Shown here: positions 23,947-32,439 of the stretch, piece after piece
Position numbering within the stretch: the stretch's first letter is position 1
Layout: each line of letters starts with the position of its first letter
NCBI GenBank assembly: GCA_963844575.1
Contig: CAWJOU010000005.1
Span: 248,001-312,000 of the forward strand
Length of the DNA stretch: 64,000 bases
DNA from: DASZUK01 sp963844575
GTDB taxonomy: Bacteria > Actinomycetota > Acidimicrobiia > Acidimicrobiales > RAAP-2
Direction of reading: 5' to 3'
The notes under the pieces: generated by a model
What the model was told of the DNA's origin: nothing
Databases searched by the model: none
What the model saw: the letters and a program-made list of their open reading frames with translations, nothing else
Program-made: the position numbers and the translations under genes

Positions 23947-26569
23947 CGAGACGCAACACGGCGAACGGCGGCAGGTCGTCGACCGTCGTCACCGGCAGCC
24001 CGCCATCCGGTCGCTCGACGCGCCCGTCAATGTCGCGACCGTCGACGACCACCCGCGACACGGCGATCCCGTGGACGACGACCCGGAGTCGATCGGGCGC
24101 CGGATACGTGCCATCGCGCGCCCACGTCAGCACGGTTTCGGCCGGCGCGTCGCCCCGGTTGCCGTCGACCGTCGCCAACCGGAACTGGTCGCGCCGGTAC
24201 GGGCCGAAGCCGTCGCCCGCGTCGTCGTAGACCGCACCAGCGGCCGCGCCGTCGGCATCGGGGAAGCAGTGCACCGCGAGTTGGCGCGGCTCGTGGCCGG
24301 TCGCCAGCGCGCCGTCGTCCGGCCGGTCGTCGGGGAGCCAGCCGTCGTCGAGCGGCACGATCGAGCCGCTACGGACGAACACCGCGGGCTGACCGGCCGG
24401 TACATCGACGTCGACCGTCCGCCCGCCGTCGACGACGGCCGAGACGTCGGCAGCCGGCCAATCGGCCGCCATCGCCGGCAGTGCACGCCAGCGGTACCAC
24501 CGACCGGCCGGCAGTGGAACCGAGCGAGAACGGGCGCGGTCGGTGACGATGGGCACGACGAGCAGCGCGTCGCCGAGCCGGTACGCGTCGTCGACCGACC
24601 AGAGCCCACGGTCGGCCGACGAGCCGGCGTCCGGATCCAACGGCCAGCAGAGCGGGCGGACCATCGGCTGGCCGTGCCGGCTGGCGCCGTCGGCCAGCGT
24701 GTACAGGTACGGCAGCACGCGGTACCGGAACCGGATCAGCCGGCCGATGGCGGTGCGGTACGGCTCGTCGAACCGCCACGGCTCGCGGTTCGGCGTCCGG
24801 GCGGTGCTGTGCGTCCGGCAGAACGGCATGAGCACGGAGAGCTCGAGCCACCGCAGGTACAGCTCCGGGCTCGGTGCGCCGCTGAAGCCGCCGGTGTCCG
24901 AGCCGACGTACGTGATGCCGGAGAGGCCGAGGCCGATGGCGGTCGCGACCTGCTGACGGAGGCCGTCCCACGTCGACTGGACGTCGCCGGTCCACGTCCA
25001 CGCCCACCGCTGCAGCCCGGCCCAGCCGGCACGCGAGAGGACGAACGGCCGACGGTCCGGCCGGAGGGTGGCCAGCGCGTCCCAGCCGGCCCGGTCCATC
25101 AGCAGCCCGTAGACGTTGTGGCACTCCTGATGGTCGCCGCCGCGCCCTTCGGCCGCGTGGCGCACGTCGCCCGGCAGCGTGCGGTCGCCCCACAGCGCGA
25201 GCGACGTCGGCTCGTTCATATCGTGCCAGACACCGGCGACGCCGGCGTCGACGAGCCGCCGGTACCAGCCGCCCCACCACTGCCGGGTGGAGGGGTCCGT
25301 GAAGTCCGGAAAGGCCGCCCGGCCCGGCCAGACGACGCCGGTCACCGGCTCGCCGACCGTATCGACGAGGAACCGGCCCTCGCGGACGCCACTGGCGAAC
25401 ACGTCGTCGGCCGGGTCGACCTTGACGGCCGGGTCGACGATCGTCACGACCCGCGTACCGCGGCCGGCCAGCTCGCCGACCAGCCCGGCGAGGTCGGGAA
25501 ACCGTTCGGGGCTGACCGAGAAGACGCGGTAGCCGTCCATGTAGTCGATGTCGAGGTGGACCGCGCTGAGCGGGAGCCGGTCCGTCCGGAACCCGGCCGC
25601 GACGTCCCGGATGTCCTGCTCGTCGCGGTACCCCCACTTGCACTGGTGGTAGCCGAGCGCCCAGCGCGGCGGGAGCGGTGGCCGGCCGGTCAGCTCGCCG
25701 TAGCGGGTGACGAGCCGCGGCAGCGGGCCGACCGCGACGTAGTGCCGCAGCGTGCCGCCGGTGAACGTGAGCTCGACCAGCGACGACCGCGTGACGCCGG
25801 CCGGGTCGGCGTCGATACGGGCGACCGCGTCGTACGGGTTCTCGTAGAACGCGAGGACGTCGCCGTCCGGGTGCAGCCCGACGAGGACCGGGATCCCGCA
25901 GTACAGCGGGTCCTCCCCCGGCCCCCACGCGCCGCCCGGGTCGCGGTTCCACAGCCGGTGCGTCGTGCCGCGCAGATCGACCGCGGCCGCCTGCTCGCCG
26001 AGCCCCGACAGCCGCTCGAACGGGCGGACGACGAACCGGGCCGTCCTCGTCGCGGCCCGCCGCAGCGGCGCCAGCTCGTGTCGGAGCAGCGCGCCGTCCG
26101 GCGCGAAGAACCGCACCGACCCGTCGTCGCCGACGACGACGCGGACGGCCGGCGTCGTCACGACGCACGCCGCCACGCCGCCGACGGCCACCGACACGAC
26201 CGGCCGGGCGCCACCGTCCGCCGGATTTTCGGCCAGTGCCCACGGCATCGGCGGTTCGCCGGGACCCCACGTGAGCCGGACGACGTCGTCGGTCAGGCAA
26301 CGGAGCTCGAGCTCGGCCTCGGCGAAGCGGCAGCGGACGCCGACGGTGGCGCCGTCGTCGGCGACCACGTCGACCGAGACCAGGCGGCCGGGATCGCGGC
26401 TGGTCGCCGGCTCGCGGTCGGCCCGGCGCGCCCGGCGCTGCCGGGCCGCCGACCGGACGCTCGACGCGGCGATCGTGCCCAGCATCGACGGTCCGATGTC
26501 GTCGACCATCCGGACGACCAGCATCGACTTGCGAGCGAATCGTCGGATGGGATCGCTCGCGCCCGGCAT
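23939..26569 (-). CDS. Glycoside hydrolase family 31 (alpha-glucosidase type)
   Basis: 876 residues. After an N-terminal extension (~1-75) and the beta-sandwich domain (WNRDPGGAWGPGEDPLYCGI), the TIM barrel begins at PPRWALGYHQCKWGYRDEQD. The catalytic nucleophile Asp is in GVWHDMNEPTS and the acid/base Asp in WTWTGDVQSTWDGLRQQV; HLDIDYMDGYRVF supplies the subsite -1 Asp. These features indicate exo-acting hydrolysis of alpha-glucosides; no signal peptide is seen, so it is probably cytoplasmic. It diverges from the alpha/beta hydrolase gene, 69 bp apart. The start at ATG 26569 is the furthest upstream; a downstream Met (MLVVRMVDD) is possible. Confidence 0.9.
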   Translation of the reverse strand: MPGASDPIRRFARKSMLVVRMVDDIGPSMLGTIAASSVRSAARQRRARRADREPATSRDPGRLVSVDVVADDGATVGVRCRFAEAELELRCLTDDVVRLTWGPGEPPMPWALAENPADGGARPVVSVAVGGVAACVVTTPAVRVVVGDDGSVRFFAPDGALLRHELAPLRRAATRTARFVVRPFERLSGLGEQAAAVDLRGTTHRLWNRDPGGAWGPGEDPLYCGIPVLVGLHPDGDVLAFYENPYDAVARIDADPAGVTRSSLVELTFTGGTLRHYVAVGPLPRLVTRYGELTGRPPLPPRWALGYHQCKWGYRDEQDIRDVAAGFRTDRLPLSAVHLDIDYMDGYRVFSVSPERFPDLAGLVGELAGRGTRVVTIVDPAVKVDPADDVFASGVREGRFLVDTVGEPVTGVVWPGRAAFPDFTDPSTRQWWGGWYRRLVDAGVAGVWHDMNEPTSLALWGDRTLPGDVRHAAEGRGGDHQECHNVYGLLMDRAGWDALATLRPDRRPFVLSRAGWAGLQRWAWTWTGDVQSTWDGLRQQVATAIGLGLSGITYVGSDTGGFSGAPSPELYLRWLELSVLMPFCRTHSTARTPNREPWRFDEPYRTAIGRLIRFRYRVLPYLYTLADGASRHGQPMVRPLCWPLDPDAGSSADRGLWSVDDAYRLGDALLVVPIVTDRARSRSVPLPAGRWYRWRALPAMAADWPAADVSAVVDGGRTVDVDVPAGQPAVFVRSGSIVPLDDGWLPDDRPDDGALATGHEPRQLAVHCFPDADGAAAGAVYDDAGDGFGPYRRDQFRLATVDGNRGDAPAETVLTWARDGTYPAPDRLRVVVHGIAVSRVVVDGRDIDGRVERPDGGLPVTTVDDLPPFAVLRLVR

Positions 26570-26638
26570 GCCACCGGCAGGCTACGCTGGCCCGCACCGT
26601 CGTTTCCGGACGGGCCTGCGGTAGCGTCGAGGACCGTC

Positions 26639-27622
26639 ATGCCCGTCACCGGCCCTGCCCGCCGGATCCTCCGGAGCATCAACGGGACACCGGGGATCCG
26701 CATGGTCCCCGCCACGCTGCGCGTCGACGGCCGTCAGCTCCGGTTCGCGGTATCCGACAACGACGACGCACACGGCCCCGACGGTCCCGGCACGCCGTCG
26801 ATCTGGGCCGTCAACCTCCACGGCTACCTGGCGAGCGGCGGCATGTACTGGCGGGAGAGCGCACACCTGGCCGAGCGGCTCGGCTGGCGGGTCGTCAACC
26901 CGAGCCTGCCCGGCTTCGGCGGCAGCGACCCGCTCGCCTGGTCGCAGGTCTCGCTACGGACGCTCGCCGACCACGTCGCCGTGGTGTTGCAACACCTCGA
27001 CGCCGGGCCGGCCGTCGTCCTCGGGCACTCGATGGGCGGCGCGGTCGCGATCCAGTTCGCCCACGACCGGCCCGACGAGACGCTCGGCGTCGTCTACCGC
27101 GACGGCGTCGCGACGCCCGCGTGGCGGGAACGGCACGGGCCCGTGCCGGCGGCCGTCGCCGTGGTCGCGCCCGACGTCGCACCGTTCGCCGACATGCTCG
27201 CGGCGATGGTGCTCGACACGCCGGACCTCTTCGTCGGCCGGCTGTACTCGACCGTCCGGTCCGTCCTGCCCGACGTCGGTCGGAACATCCGGACGATGGG
27301 TCGCGCCCTGCCGGTCGGCAGCCTGCTGATGACCGTCGACCTCCGGCCCGAGGTGCGCGAGCTCGCCGAGTCCGGCCTGCCGCTGCTCGGTGAATGGGGC
27401 TGCTTCGACCGCGTCATCGGTGCGGCGACCGCGGCCGAATTCGGCGAGTGCGCGGGCGAGCCCGTCCAGTGGGTGCCCGGCGGCCACTCGTGGATGCTCG
27501 CCCGGCCGCAGGGCCAGGCCGACGTCCTCACCTACCTGCCGAGCGGCCGGCAGTTCGTCGACCGCGTCGACGACCGCTGGCGCCGCCTCCGCCGCCCGCA
27601 CCGCACCCTGCGAGCCGGCTGA
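26639..27622 (+). CDS. Alpha/beta-fold hydrolase
   Basis: 327 residues. The oxyanion motif NLHGYLASGGMYW (HGY), the nucleophile elbow VVLGHSMGGAVAIQFAHDRP (GHSMG) and a C-terminal catalytic His in VPGGHSWMLARP are visible; an Asp in GEWGCFDRVIG is a candidate third residue. No signal peptide. The start ATG 26639 is inferred from the PVTGPARRI beginning; Met at 26703 is an alternative. Substrate unknown; it stands between two glycosidase-type genes, but nothing ties it to sugar metabolism. Confidence 0.82.
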   Translation: MPVTGPARRILRSINGTPGIRMVPATLRVDGRQLRFAVSDNDDAHGPDGPGTPSIWAVNLHGYLASGGMYWRESAHLAERLGWRVVNPSLPGFGGSDPLAWSQVSLRTLADHVAVVLQHLDAGPAVVLGHSMGGAVAIQFAHDRPDETLGVVYRDGVATPAWRERHGPVPAAVAVVAPDVAPFADMLAAMVLDTPDLFVGRLYSTVRSVLPDVGRNIRTMGRALPVGSLLMTVDLRPEVRELAESGLPLLGEWGCFDRVIGAATAAEFGECAGEPVQWVPGGHSWMLARPQGQADVLTYLPSGRQFVDRVDDRWRRLRRPHRTLRAG

Positions 27623-27639
27623 CCGGCCCCCCTCCAAGA

Positions 27640-28779
27640 TCAGCCGTCGACGTACAGCTGGCCGTCGCCGCCTTCCGCGACCTTGATCGTCTTCAGGCCG
27701 CGAGTCGCCGGGCCGACCTCGACCGCGCCGGTCGCCGGGTTGAACTCCGAACCGTGGCACGGGCAGACGATCAGCTGCGCGGCCGGCGAGTAGCCGACCG
27801 TGCAGCCCGCGTGCGGGCAGACCGCGTCGTACGCGACGTACGACCCCTTCGTCAGCTGCAGCAGCAGCCCCGGATCGCCGCTGGCCGGATCGGTGAAACG
27901 GGCCGAGCCGCCGACGGCGACGTCCGACGCCGGGCCGATCGCCGTGCCCGCCGGCGGCGCACCGGCCGTCGTCGTCGATCCCCCGCCAGCCGGCGTCGGC
28001 GTCGTGGTGGTCGACGTCGACGTCGACGTCGACGCACCGCCGGAGAGCGTGACGGTGCCGTCCGACGCCGGTGGCTTCGCCCCGCCGACTGCCCGGCCGA
28101 GCCCCGCGGCCAGGCCGGCGAGCGCCATCCCGACCAGCGCGGTCGCCCCGGTCGCCATCGCGCCGAGCACGACCGTCCGGCGGTGAACATCCGCCTCGCT
28201 CGGACCGGTGCCGGCTGGGTCGGCACCGGCCGCATGCGCACCGACCAGGTGATCGCCGGCGGTCCGGCGGGCCCGCGCCGCGATCGCCGCATCGAGCGAG
28301 AGCACGCCGCCCGCCCCGGCCAGGATCAACGGCGTCCACGCGAAGACGAAGACGATGTCCGCGCCGGTGAAGTACGGCGACGAGTGGAAGCTGACGGTGA
28401 GGAAGAGCGTGAGCGAGAGGACGAGGCCGCCGGCCGCGGCGAGCCGCGTCCACAGCCCGAGCACCGTGCCCAATCCAACGGCGAGCTCGCTCAGCGCGAT
28501 CAGCACGCCGATCGGCGTCGACAGGTGGAGAAGGTGGCCGAGCAGTGGGTGCAGCGGGCTCGTCCGGTTCGCCGCGACCAGCTGCGCCTGGATCCCCGAC
28601 GGGCTGTTCGGGTCGAAGAAGTTCGGGTTCGCCAACTTCTGCAGCCCGGCGAAGCAGAACGTGGTGCCGAGGAACGCCCGCAGCGGCAGCAGCGCCCAGC
28701 CGACCGGCATCGCCGGCCGCGCCGACGACGAGGCCGGCGGCCACTGCCGTCGCCGGCCGTTCCCGTGCGGTTCGGGCAT
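27640..28779 (-). CDS. DoxX-Rieske fusion: membrane DoxX domain joined to an exported Rieske [2Fe-2S] domain
   Basis: 379 residues from ATG 28779. Residues ~28-175 form a DoxX-type four-helix membrane domain (LPLRAFLGTTFCFAGLQKLA, STPIGVLIALSELAVGLGTV, GGLVLSLTLFLTVSFHSSPY, FVFAWTPLILAGAGGVLSLD). A linker with VHRRTVVLGAMATGATALVG looks like an internal twin-arginine segment and helix. A Ser/Thr-rich stretch follows, then a Rieske domain with both ligand boxes, CPHAGCTVGY and CPCHGSEFNP (two Cys and two His, complete). The Rieske part would be outside the membrane. Likely a membrane electron carrier; DoxX-family proteins link to thiosulfate or thiol redox chemistry. tatA is encoded 2.4 kb downstream. 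Partner and donor are unknown. Confidence 0.88.
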   Translation of the reverse strand: MPEPHGNGRRRQWPPASSSARPAMPVGWALLPLRAFLGTTFCFAGLQKLANPNFFDPNSPSGIQAQLVAANRTSPLHPLLGHLLHLSTPIGVLIALSELAVGLGTVLGLWTRLAAAGGLVLSLTLFLTVSFHSSPYFTGADIVFVFAWTPLILAGAGGVLSLDAAIAARARRTAGDHLVGAHAAGADPAGTGPSEADVHRRTVVLGAMATGATALVGMALAGLAAGLGRAVGGAKPPASDGTVTLSGGASTSTSTSTTTTPTPAGGGSTTTAGAPPAGTAIGPASDVAVGGSARFTDPASGDPGLLLQLTKGSYVAYDAVCPHAGCTVGYSPAAQLIVCPCHGSEFNPATGAVEVGPATRGLKTIKVAEGGDGQLYVDG

Positions 28780-28852
28780 CGTCACAGTGTGCCGCAGTCT
28801 CGCTGACGGGCACCTGAACGTGGGCGCGGGCCGACTGGCCCGCCGGTGCCGG

Positions 28853-30085
28853 TCAGTTGGCCGGACGCCTCGGCCGACCGGCCCGCCGGTCCGCGATGAG
28901 CCGGCCGTACGCCTCAGCCGATCGGTCGACGCCGGCAACCCCGGCAGCCCCGGCATCGGTGAACCAGGCTGTCGCCCGGTGCAGGTACGCCTGCAGCGGT
29001 GCGCCGGCCGACCGGGCATCGAGCGCCGCGGCCAGCGACGCCGCCAGCGCCGGCTCGGCGCCGTGCCCGAAGACCCAGAGCGGCACCTTCGGATCGACAG
29101 CCCCCTGCTCACGGCACCACGCGGCGAGCGACGACGGATCGGCGCGGTCGACGCCGATCGGCCCGGGCTCGGCCGGCGGCGGCCCGTCGTAGACGACGTC
29201 GAGCACCCGGCGCGGCGACGGCCGGCGCAACCGGGTCCGGAGCGGGCTGGCCGACGACCCGAACGGCGACGACGCGGCGGCGACGCGGCGCACGACCAGG
29301 CCGCCGAGACCGGCCGGCGGCGACGCGACGTCGTGGCCGGCGCGGCGCTCGTCGACCCACCGGTCGACGTCCTCCCGGTCGATGCCGAACGAGCGGGCCC
29401 GGAGCAGGTCGACGAGCAGCCGGTCCTGGTCGTACGGCGACGACGCGCCGGTCGTCGTGACGACGACCGCGTCCGGCTGCGCCTGACGGATCGCCGCGTC
29501 GGCCAGGACCTGGGCGGTGAGGAGGTTGTCGACGACCGCCCACGCATCAGCGATCGCGCCCCGGCGGCCGGGCGGCGCCGCGCCGACGAGCCAACCCCGG
29601 CGGGCCACCGTGCTCGGGTGGTCGACCGTCACCCACCGTTGGCACGCCGCGGTCAGGCGAGGTGCGATCCGGGCGACATGTCCGGCGAACCGGTCCGGCG
29701 CGCCCGGCATCAACCAAAACTCGTCGCCGAGCCACCACGGGTGCGTCGCGTGGTGGAGCGTGACGACCGGCGCCAGGCCGCGGGCGACGCACGAGTCGAG
29801 GATCGCCGCGTACCGCTCGAGCGCGGCGTCGTCGAACACGCCCTCCTCCGGCTCCAGCCGAGCCCACTCGACGGTCAGGCCGAACGCATCACAGCCGAGT
29901 GCAGCCGCGCGGTCGAGGACCGGCTCCGGCCGGGCCCAGAAGTCGCCGGTCGCCACCCGCGCCGAGCGACCGCTGCGCTCCCAGCGCACCCAGTTGTTCG
30001 CTGGCTCACCCGGCCCGTTGACGCCACCCTCGATCCGGTAGCCGGCCGTCGCCACCCCGAGGAGGACGTCTTCCACCTCCGCCAT
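28853..30085 (-). CDS. Glycoside hydrolase family 1-like protein lacking both catalytic glutamates
   Basis: 410 residues. The N-terminus VLLGVATAGYRIEGGVNGPG and EPANNWVRWERSGR, and FGLTVEWARLEPEEGVFDDA plus LHHATHPWWLGDEFW are clear GH1 (beta-glucosidase) TIM-barrel blocks. Where GH1 enzymes have the acid/base TxNEP, this protein has WVTVDHPS; where they have the nucleophile ENG, it has VPLWVFGHGAEP. Both glutamates are therefore gone, while the surrounding fold residues remain, and the frame is intact. It is unlikely to be a retaining glucosidase and may bind ligand or act otherwise. It lies upstream of the DoxX-Rieske gene on the same strand (73 bp), so the two could be co-transcribed. Confidence 0.82.
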   Translation of the reverse strand: MAEVEDVLLGVATAGYRIEGGVNGPGEPANNWVRWERSGRSARVATGDFWARPEPVLDRAAALGCDAFGLTVEWARLEPEEGVFDDAALERYAAILDSCVARGLAPVVTLHHATHPWWLGDEFWLMPGAPDRFAGHVARIAPRLTAACQRWVTVDHPSTVARRGWLVGAAPPGRRGAIADAWAVVDNLLTAQVLADAAIRQAQPDAVVVTTTGASSPYDQDRLLVDLLRARSFGIDREDVDRWVDERRAGHDVASPPAGLGGLVVRRVAAASSPFGSSASPLRTRLRRPSPRRVLDVVYDGPPPAEPGPIGVDRADPSSLAAWCREQGAVDPKVPLWVFGHGAEPALAASLAAALDARSAGAPLQAYLHRATAWFTDAGAAGVAGVDRSAEAYGRLIADRRAGRPRRPAN

Positions 30086-30262
30086 TGAGACAGCATGGCA
30101 TGGCGAGCTCTGCCGTCGCCCTCCGCCGTCGGCCCCATCGGCTCCGCCGCCCTCACCGCCGCGTCCCCGCCGCGGTGAGTAGCGTCACTGCCGGCTCGGC
30201 GACCGCGGCCTTTCCTGGCCCCGCTGGTCGGGCCGCCACGCCGGGAGCGAAGGGAGCGTCCG

Positions 30263-31036
30263 ATGGCCGACGAACTGCTGCGGGAACGACGCGGGCATGT
30301 CGAGATCCTCACGATCAACCGGCCGGACGCCCGGAACGCGGTCAATGCGGCCGTCAGCGTCGGTCTCGGCACCGCCCTCGACGAGCTCGCCGACGACGCC
30401 GACGCGTCCGTCGTCGTCCTGACCGGGAGTGGCGACAAGGCGTTCTCGGCCGGCATGGACCTGAAGGCCTTCGCGGCCGGTGAGGGCCCGGCCGTCCTCG
30501 GCGCCCCCGGCGGCTTCGGTGGCGTGACGCGGCGCCACTTCCCGAAGCCGCTCATCGCCGCGGTCAACGGGTCCGCCTTGGCCGGCGGCTTCGAGATCGT
30601 GCTCGCCTGCGACCTCGTCGTCGCCGCCGACCACGCCACCTTCGGCATCCCCGAGGCCAAGCGTGGCCTCATCGCGGCCGCCGGCGGCCTCGTCCGGCTG
30701 CCCAAGCGGCTCCCGCTGGCCGTCGCCCTCGAGCTCGCGCTCACCGGCGACCCGATCGACGCCGAGCGGGCGCTCGCCCTCGGCCTCGTCAACCGGCTCG
30801 TCCCGTCCGACCGGCTGCTCGACGAGGCGATCGCGCTGGCCGACCGCATCGCCGAGAACGCGCCGCTCTCCGTCCGGCACTCCAAGGACGTCATCTACCG
30901 GTCCGCCACCGTCCCCGAGGACGAGGGCTGGGCGATCAACGACGCGGCGATGGGCGCTGTCTTCTCCTCTGCCGACGCCATGGAGGGCCCGGTCGCCTTC
31001 GCCGAGAAGCGACCGCCGAACTGGCAGGGCCGCTAG
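30263..31036 (+). CDS. Enoyl-CoA hydratase/isomerase (crotonase) family protein
   Basis: 257 residues. The oxyanion hole is formed by AFSAGMDLKAF and GSALAGGFEIVLACD; the Glu of GGFE and the Glu of FGIPEAKRGL are in the catalytic positions of hydratases. The C-terminal helix KDVIYRSATVPEDEGWAIND is usual. Start ATG 30263 has AGGGAG upstream. Hydrates or isomerises an enoyl-CoA in fatty-acid-type oxidation. It is monocistronic by position (111 bp before tatA). Confidence 0.9.
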   Translation: MADELLRERRGHVEILTINRPDARNAVNAAVSVGLGTALDELADDADASVVVLTGSGDKAFSAGMDLKAFAAGEGPAVLGAPGGFGGVTRRHFPKPLIAAVNGSALAGGFEIVLACDLVVAADHATFGIPEAKRGLIAAAGGLVRLPKRLPLAVALELALTGDPIDAERALALGLVNRLVPSDRLLDEAIALADRIAENAPLSVRHSKDVIYRSATVPEDEGWAINDAAMGAVFSSADAMEGPVAFAEKRPPNWQGR

Positions 31037-31147
31037 GCCTGCCCCGACCGCTGGCTGGGCGGCGCCGGGCCGCGTGGGCCACCCGCCATGACACCGTCTA
31101 ACCTATGAGGTGACGGCGGGTCCTTCCCGCCAGGCAAGGAGACAGCG

Positions 31148-31354
31148 ATGCTGGCAGAGATCTTCGGCGTCGACGGCATCATCATCCTGATCGTCGTGGT
31201 CGTCGTCCTCTTCGGCGGGGCGGCCATCCCCAAGCTCGCCCGCAACCTCGGCTCGGCCAAGAACGAGTTCGAGAAGGGGATGAAGGAGCCGACGAGCGAC
31301 GCCACCGACGGCGCCGCCCAGGCCGCGGACACCCCGAAGACCTCCGACAAGTAG
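31148..31354 (+). CDS. tatA: Sec-independent protein translocase subunit TatA
   Basis: 68 residues: one N-terminal membrane helix (IIILIVVVVVLFGG), the hinge GGAAIPKLARNLGSAKNEFE forming the amphipathic helix, and a short polar tail. This is the usual TatA length and order. ATG 31148 has AAGGAG seven bases upstream. TatA forms the pore of the twin-arginine pathway, which exports folded redox proteins such as Rieske proteins; two candidate substrates are encoded here (QcrA and the DoxX-Rieske fusion). tatC is not in the window. Confidence 0.93.
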   Translation: MLAEIFGVDGIIILIVVVVVLFGGAAIPKLARNLGSAKNEFEKGMKEPTSDATDGAAQAADTPKTSDK

Positions 31355-31505
31355 GGCTTTCCGGGCGGTCCGGCCGGCTCGGCCCAACCCCCGTGCCCAG
31401 CTACCGGTAGCGGCCGTCGACCGTTCGACCGGGGTCGAGCCGGCGCCCAGCCGGGACCGCCCGGCGAGCCGACCGACCAACTTCGAATTCCGCGCTCGGG
31501 TTCGC

Positions 31506-31511
31506 TAATGT
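31506..31511 (+). promoter_or_regulatory. -10 hexamer TAATGT, leaderless promoter of the cta operon
   Basis: TAATGT is seven bases before GTG 31519, with no ribosome-binding site; TTCGAA at 31482-31487 could be a -35 element. It would drive ctaC-ctaD-ctaF. Confidence 0.45.
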
Positions 31512-31518
31512 CAGCGCC

Positions 31519-32439
31519 GTGGAACCATCGCTGCCCGATGCGCCGCCGACCCGACGCGCCCTGCGGCTGCCAAAGCTCCGTTCCCGCAGGTGGGTAGCGG
31601 GTGGCGCGGTCCTGGCCGCGCTGCTGCTGACCGGCTGTCAGCTCCCCGCCTTCGGCGCCTACCGGGGAGCCACCACGCAGGGGCAGGATGCGTTCAAGCT
31701 CTGGCAGGGGTTCTTCATCGCCGGCTCGGTCGTCTTCCTCATCGTCTTCTTCCTGATCGTCTGGTCGGTCATCCGCTACCGCCACCGGTCGGACGCCCTC
31801 CCCGCCCAGACCCAATACCACACGCTGTTCGAGATCACCTACACGATCGTGCCGATCGTCTTCGTGCTCGTCCTCTTCGGTTTCACGTTCGCGACCGAGA
31901 ACAACGTCGACGCGGTCACATCGAAGCAGGTCACCGTGAACGTGACCGCCTTCCAGTGGGGCTGGGAGTTCCAGTACCCGACGTACGACGTCAAGGTGCT
32001 CGGCGTCGAGACGCAGGACCCGGCGATGGTCATCCCGGCCAACCAGACCGTGCGCATCGTCCTCAAGTCGGCCGACGTCATCCACGGCTTCTACGTGCCG
32101 CAGTTCAACTTCAGCCGGTACGCCCAGCCCGGGATCACGAACCAGTTCAACCTGAACGTCCTCCACACCGGCACGTACCGCGGCCAGTGCACCCAGTTCT
32201 GCGGGCTCTACCACTCGTTGATGTTCTTCCAGGTCAAGGCAGTGACGCCGGCCCAGTTCCAGACATGGGTCCAGCAGCAGCAGAGCTCGACCGCGGCCTC
32301 CGGAACAATCTCGCGGGCCAAGGCTCGGGCCGGCTCCGCCGGCTCCGGTGTCAACTCGACAGCGACGGCCTCGACAACAGCCACATCGATCAAGACAACC
32401 AGCTCACCCGGCTCGGCTACAACAGGAGGGGGTACCTGA
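31519..32439 (+). CDS. ctaC: Cytochrome c oxidase subunit II
   Basis: 306 residues. Lipoprotein signal with lipobox LLLTGCQL, then two membrane helices (FIAGSVVFLIVFFLIVWSV, TIVPIVFVLVLFGFTFA). The periplasmic CuA domain is complete: TAFQWGWEFQYP, His in DVIHGFYVPQFNF, and GQCTQFCGLYHSLMFF (two Cys, His, Met). A Ser/Thr-rich tail of ~45 residues follows. CuA receives electrons from the dihaem QcrC in actinobacterial bc1-aa3 supercomplexes. Start GTG 31519; the stop overlaps the ctaD start (TGATG at 32437-32441). Confidence 0.95.
   Translation: MEPSLPDAPPTRRALRLPKLRSRRWVAGGAVLAALLLTGCQLPAFGAYRGATTQGQDAFKLWQGFFIAGSVVFLIVFFLIVWSVIRYRHRSDALPAQTQYHTLFEITYTIVPIVFVLVLFGFTFATENNVDAVTSKQVTVNVTAFQWGWEFQYPTYDVKVLGVETQDPAMVIPANQTVRIVLKSADVIHGFYVPQFNFSRYAQPGITNQFNLNVLHTGTYRGQCTQFCGLYHSLMFFQVKAVTPAQFQTWVQQQQSSTAASGTISRAKARAGSAGSGVNSTATASTTATSIKTTSSPGSATTGGGT

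Noticed and set aside
24071..26638. Long plus-strand frame antisense to the GH31 gene, leading into the alpha/beta hydrolase
   Set aside because: No family features; the minus strand encodes an intact GH31. Only the part from ATG 26639 is a real gene.
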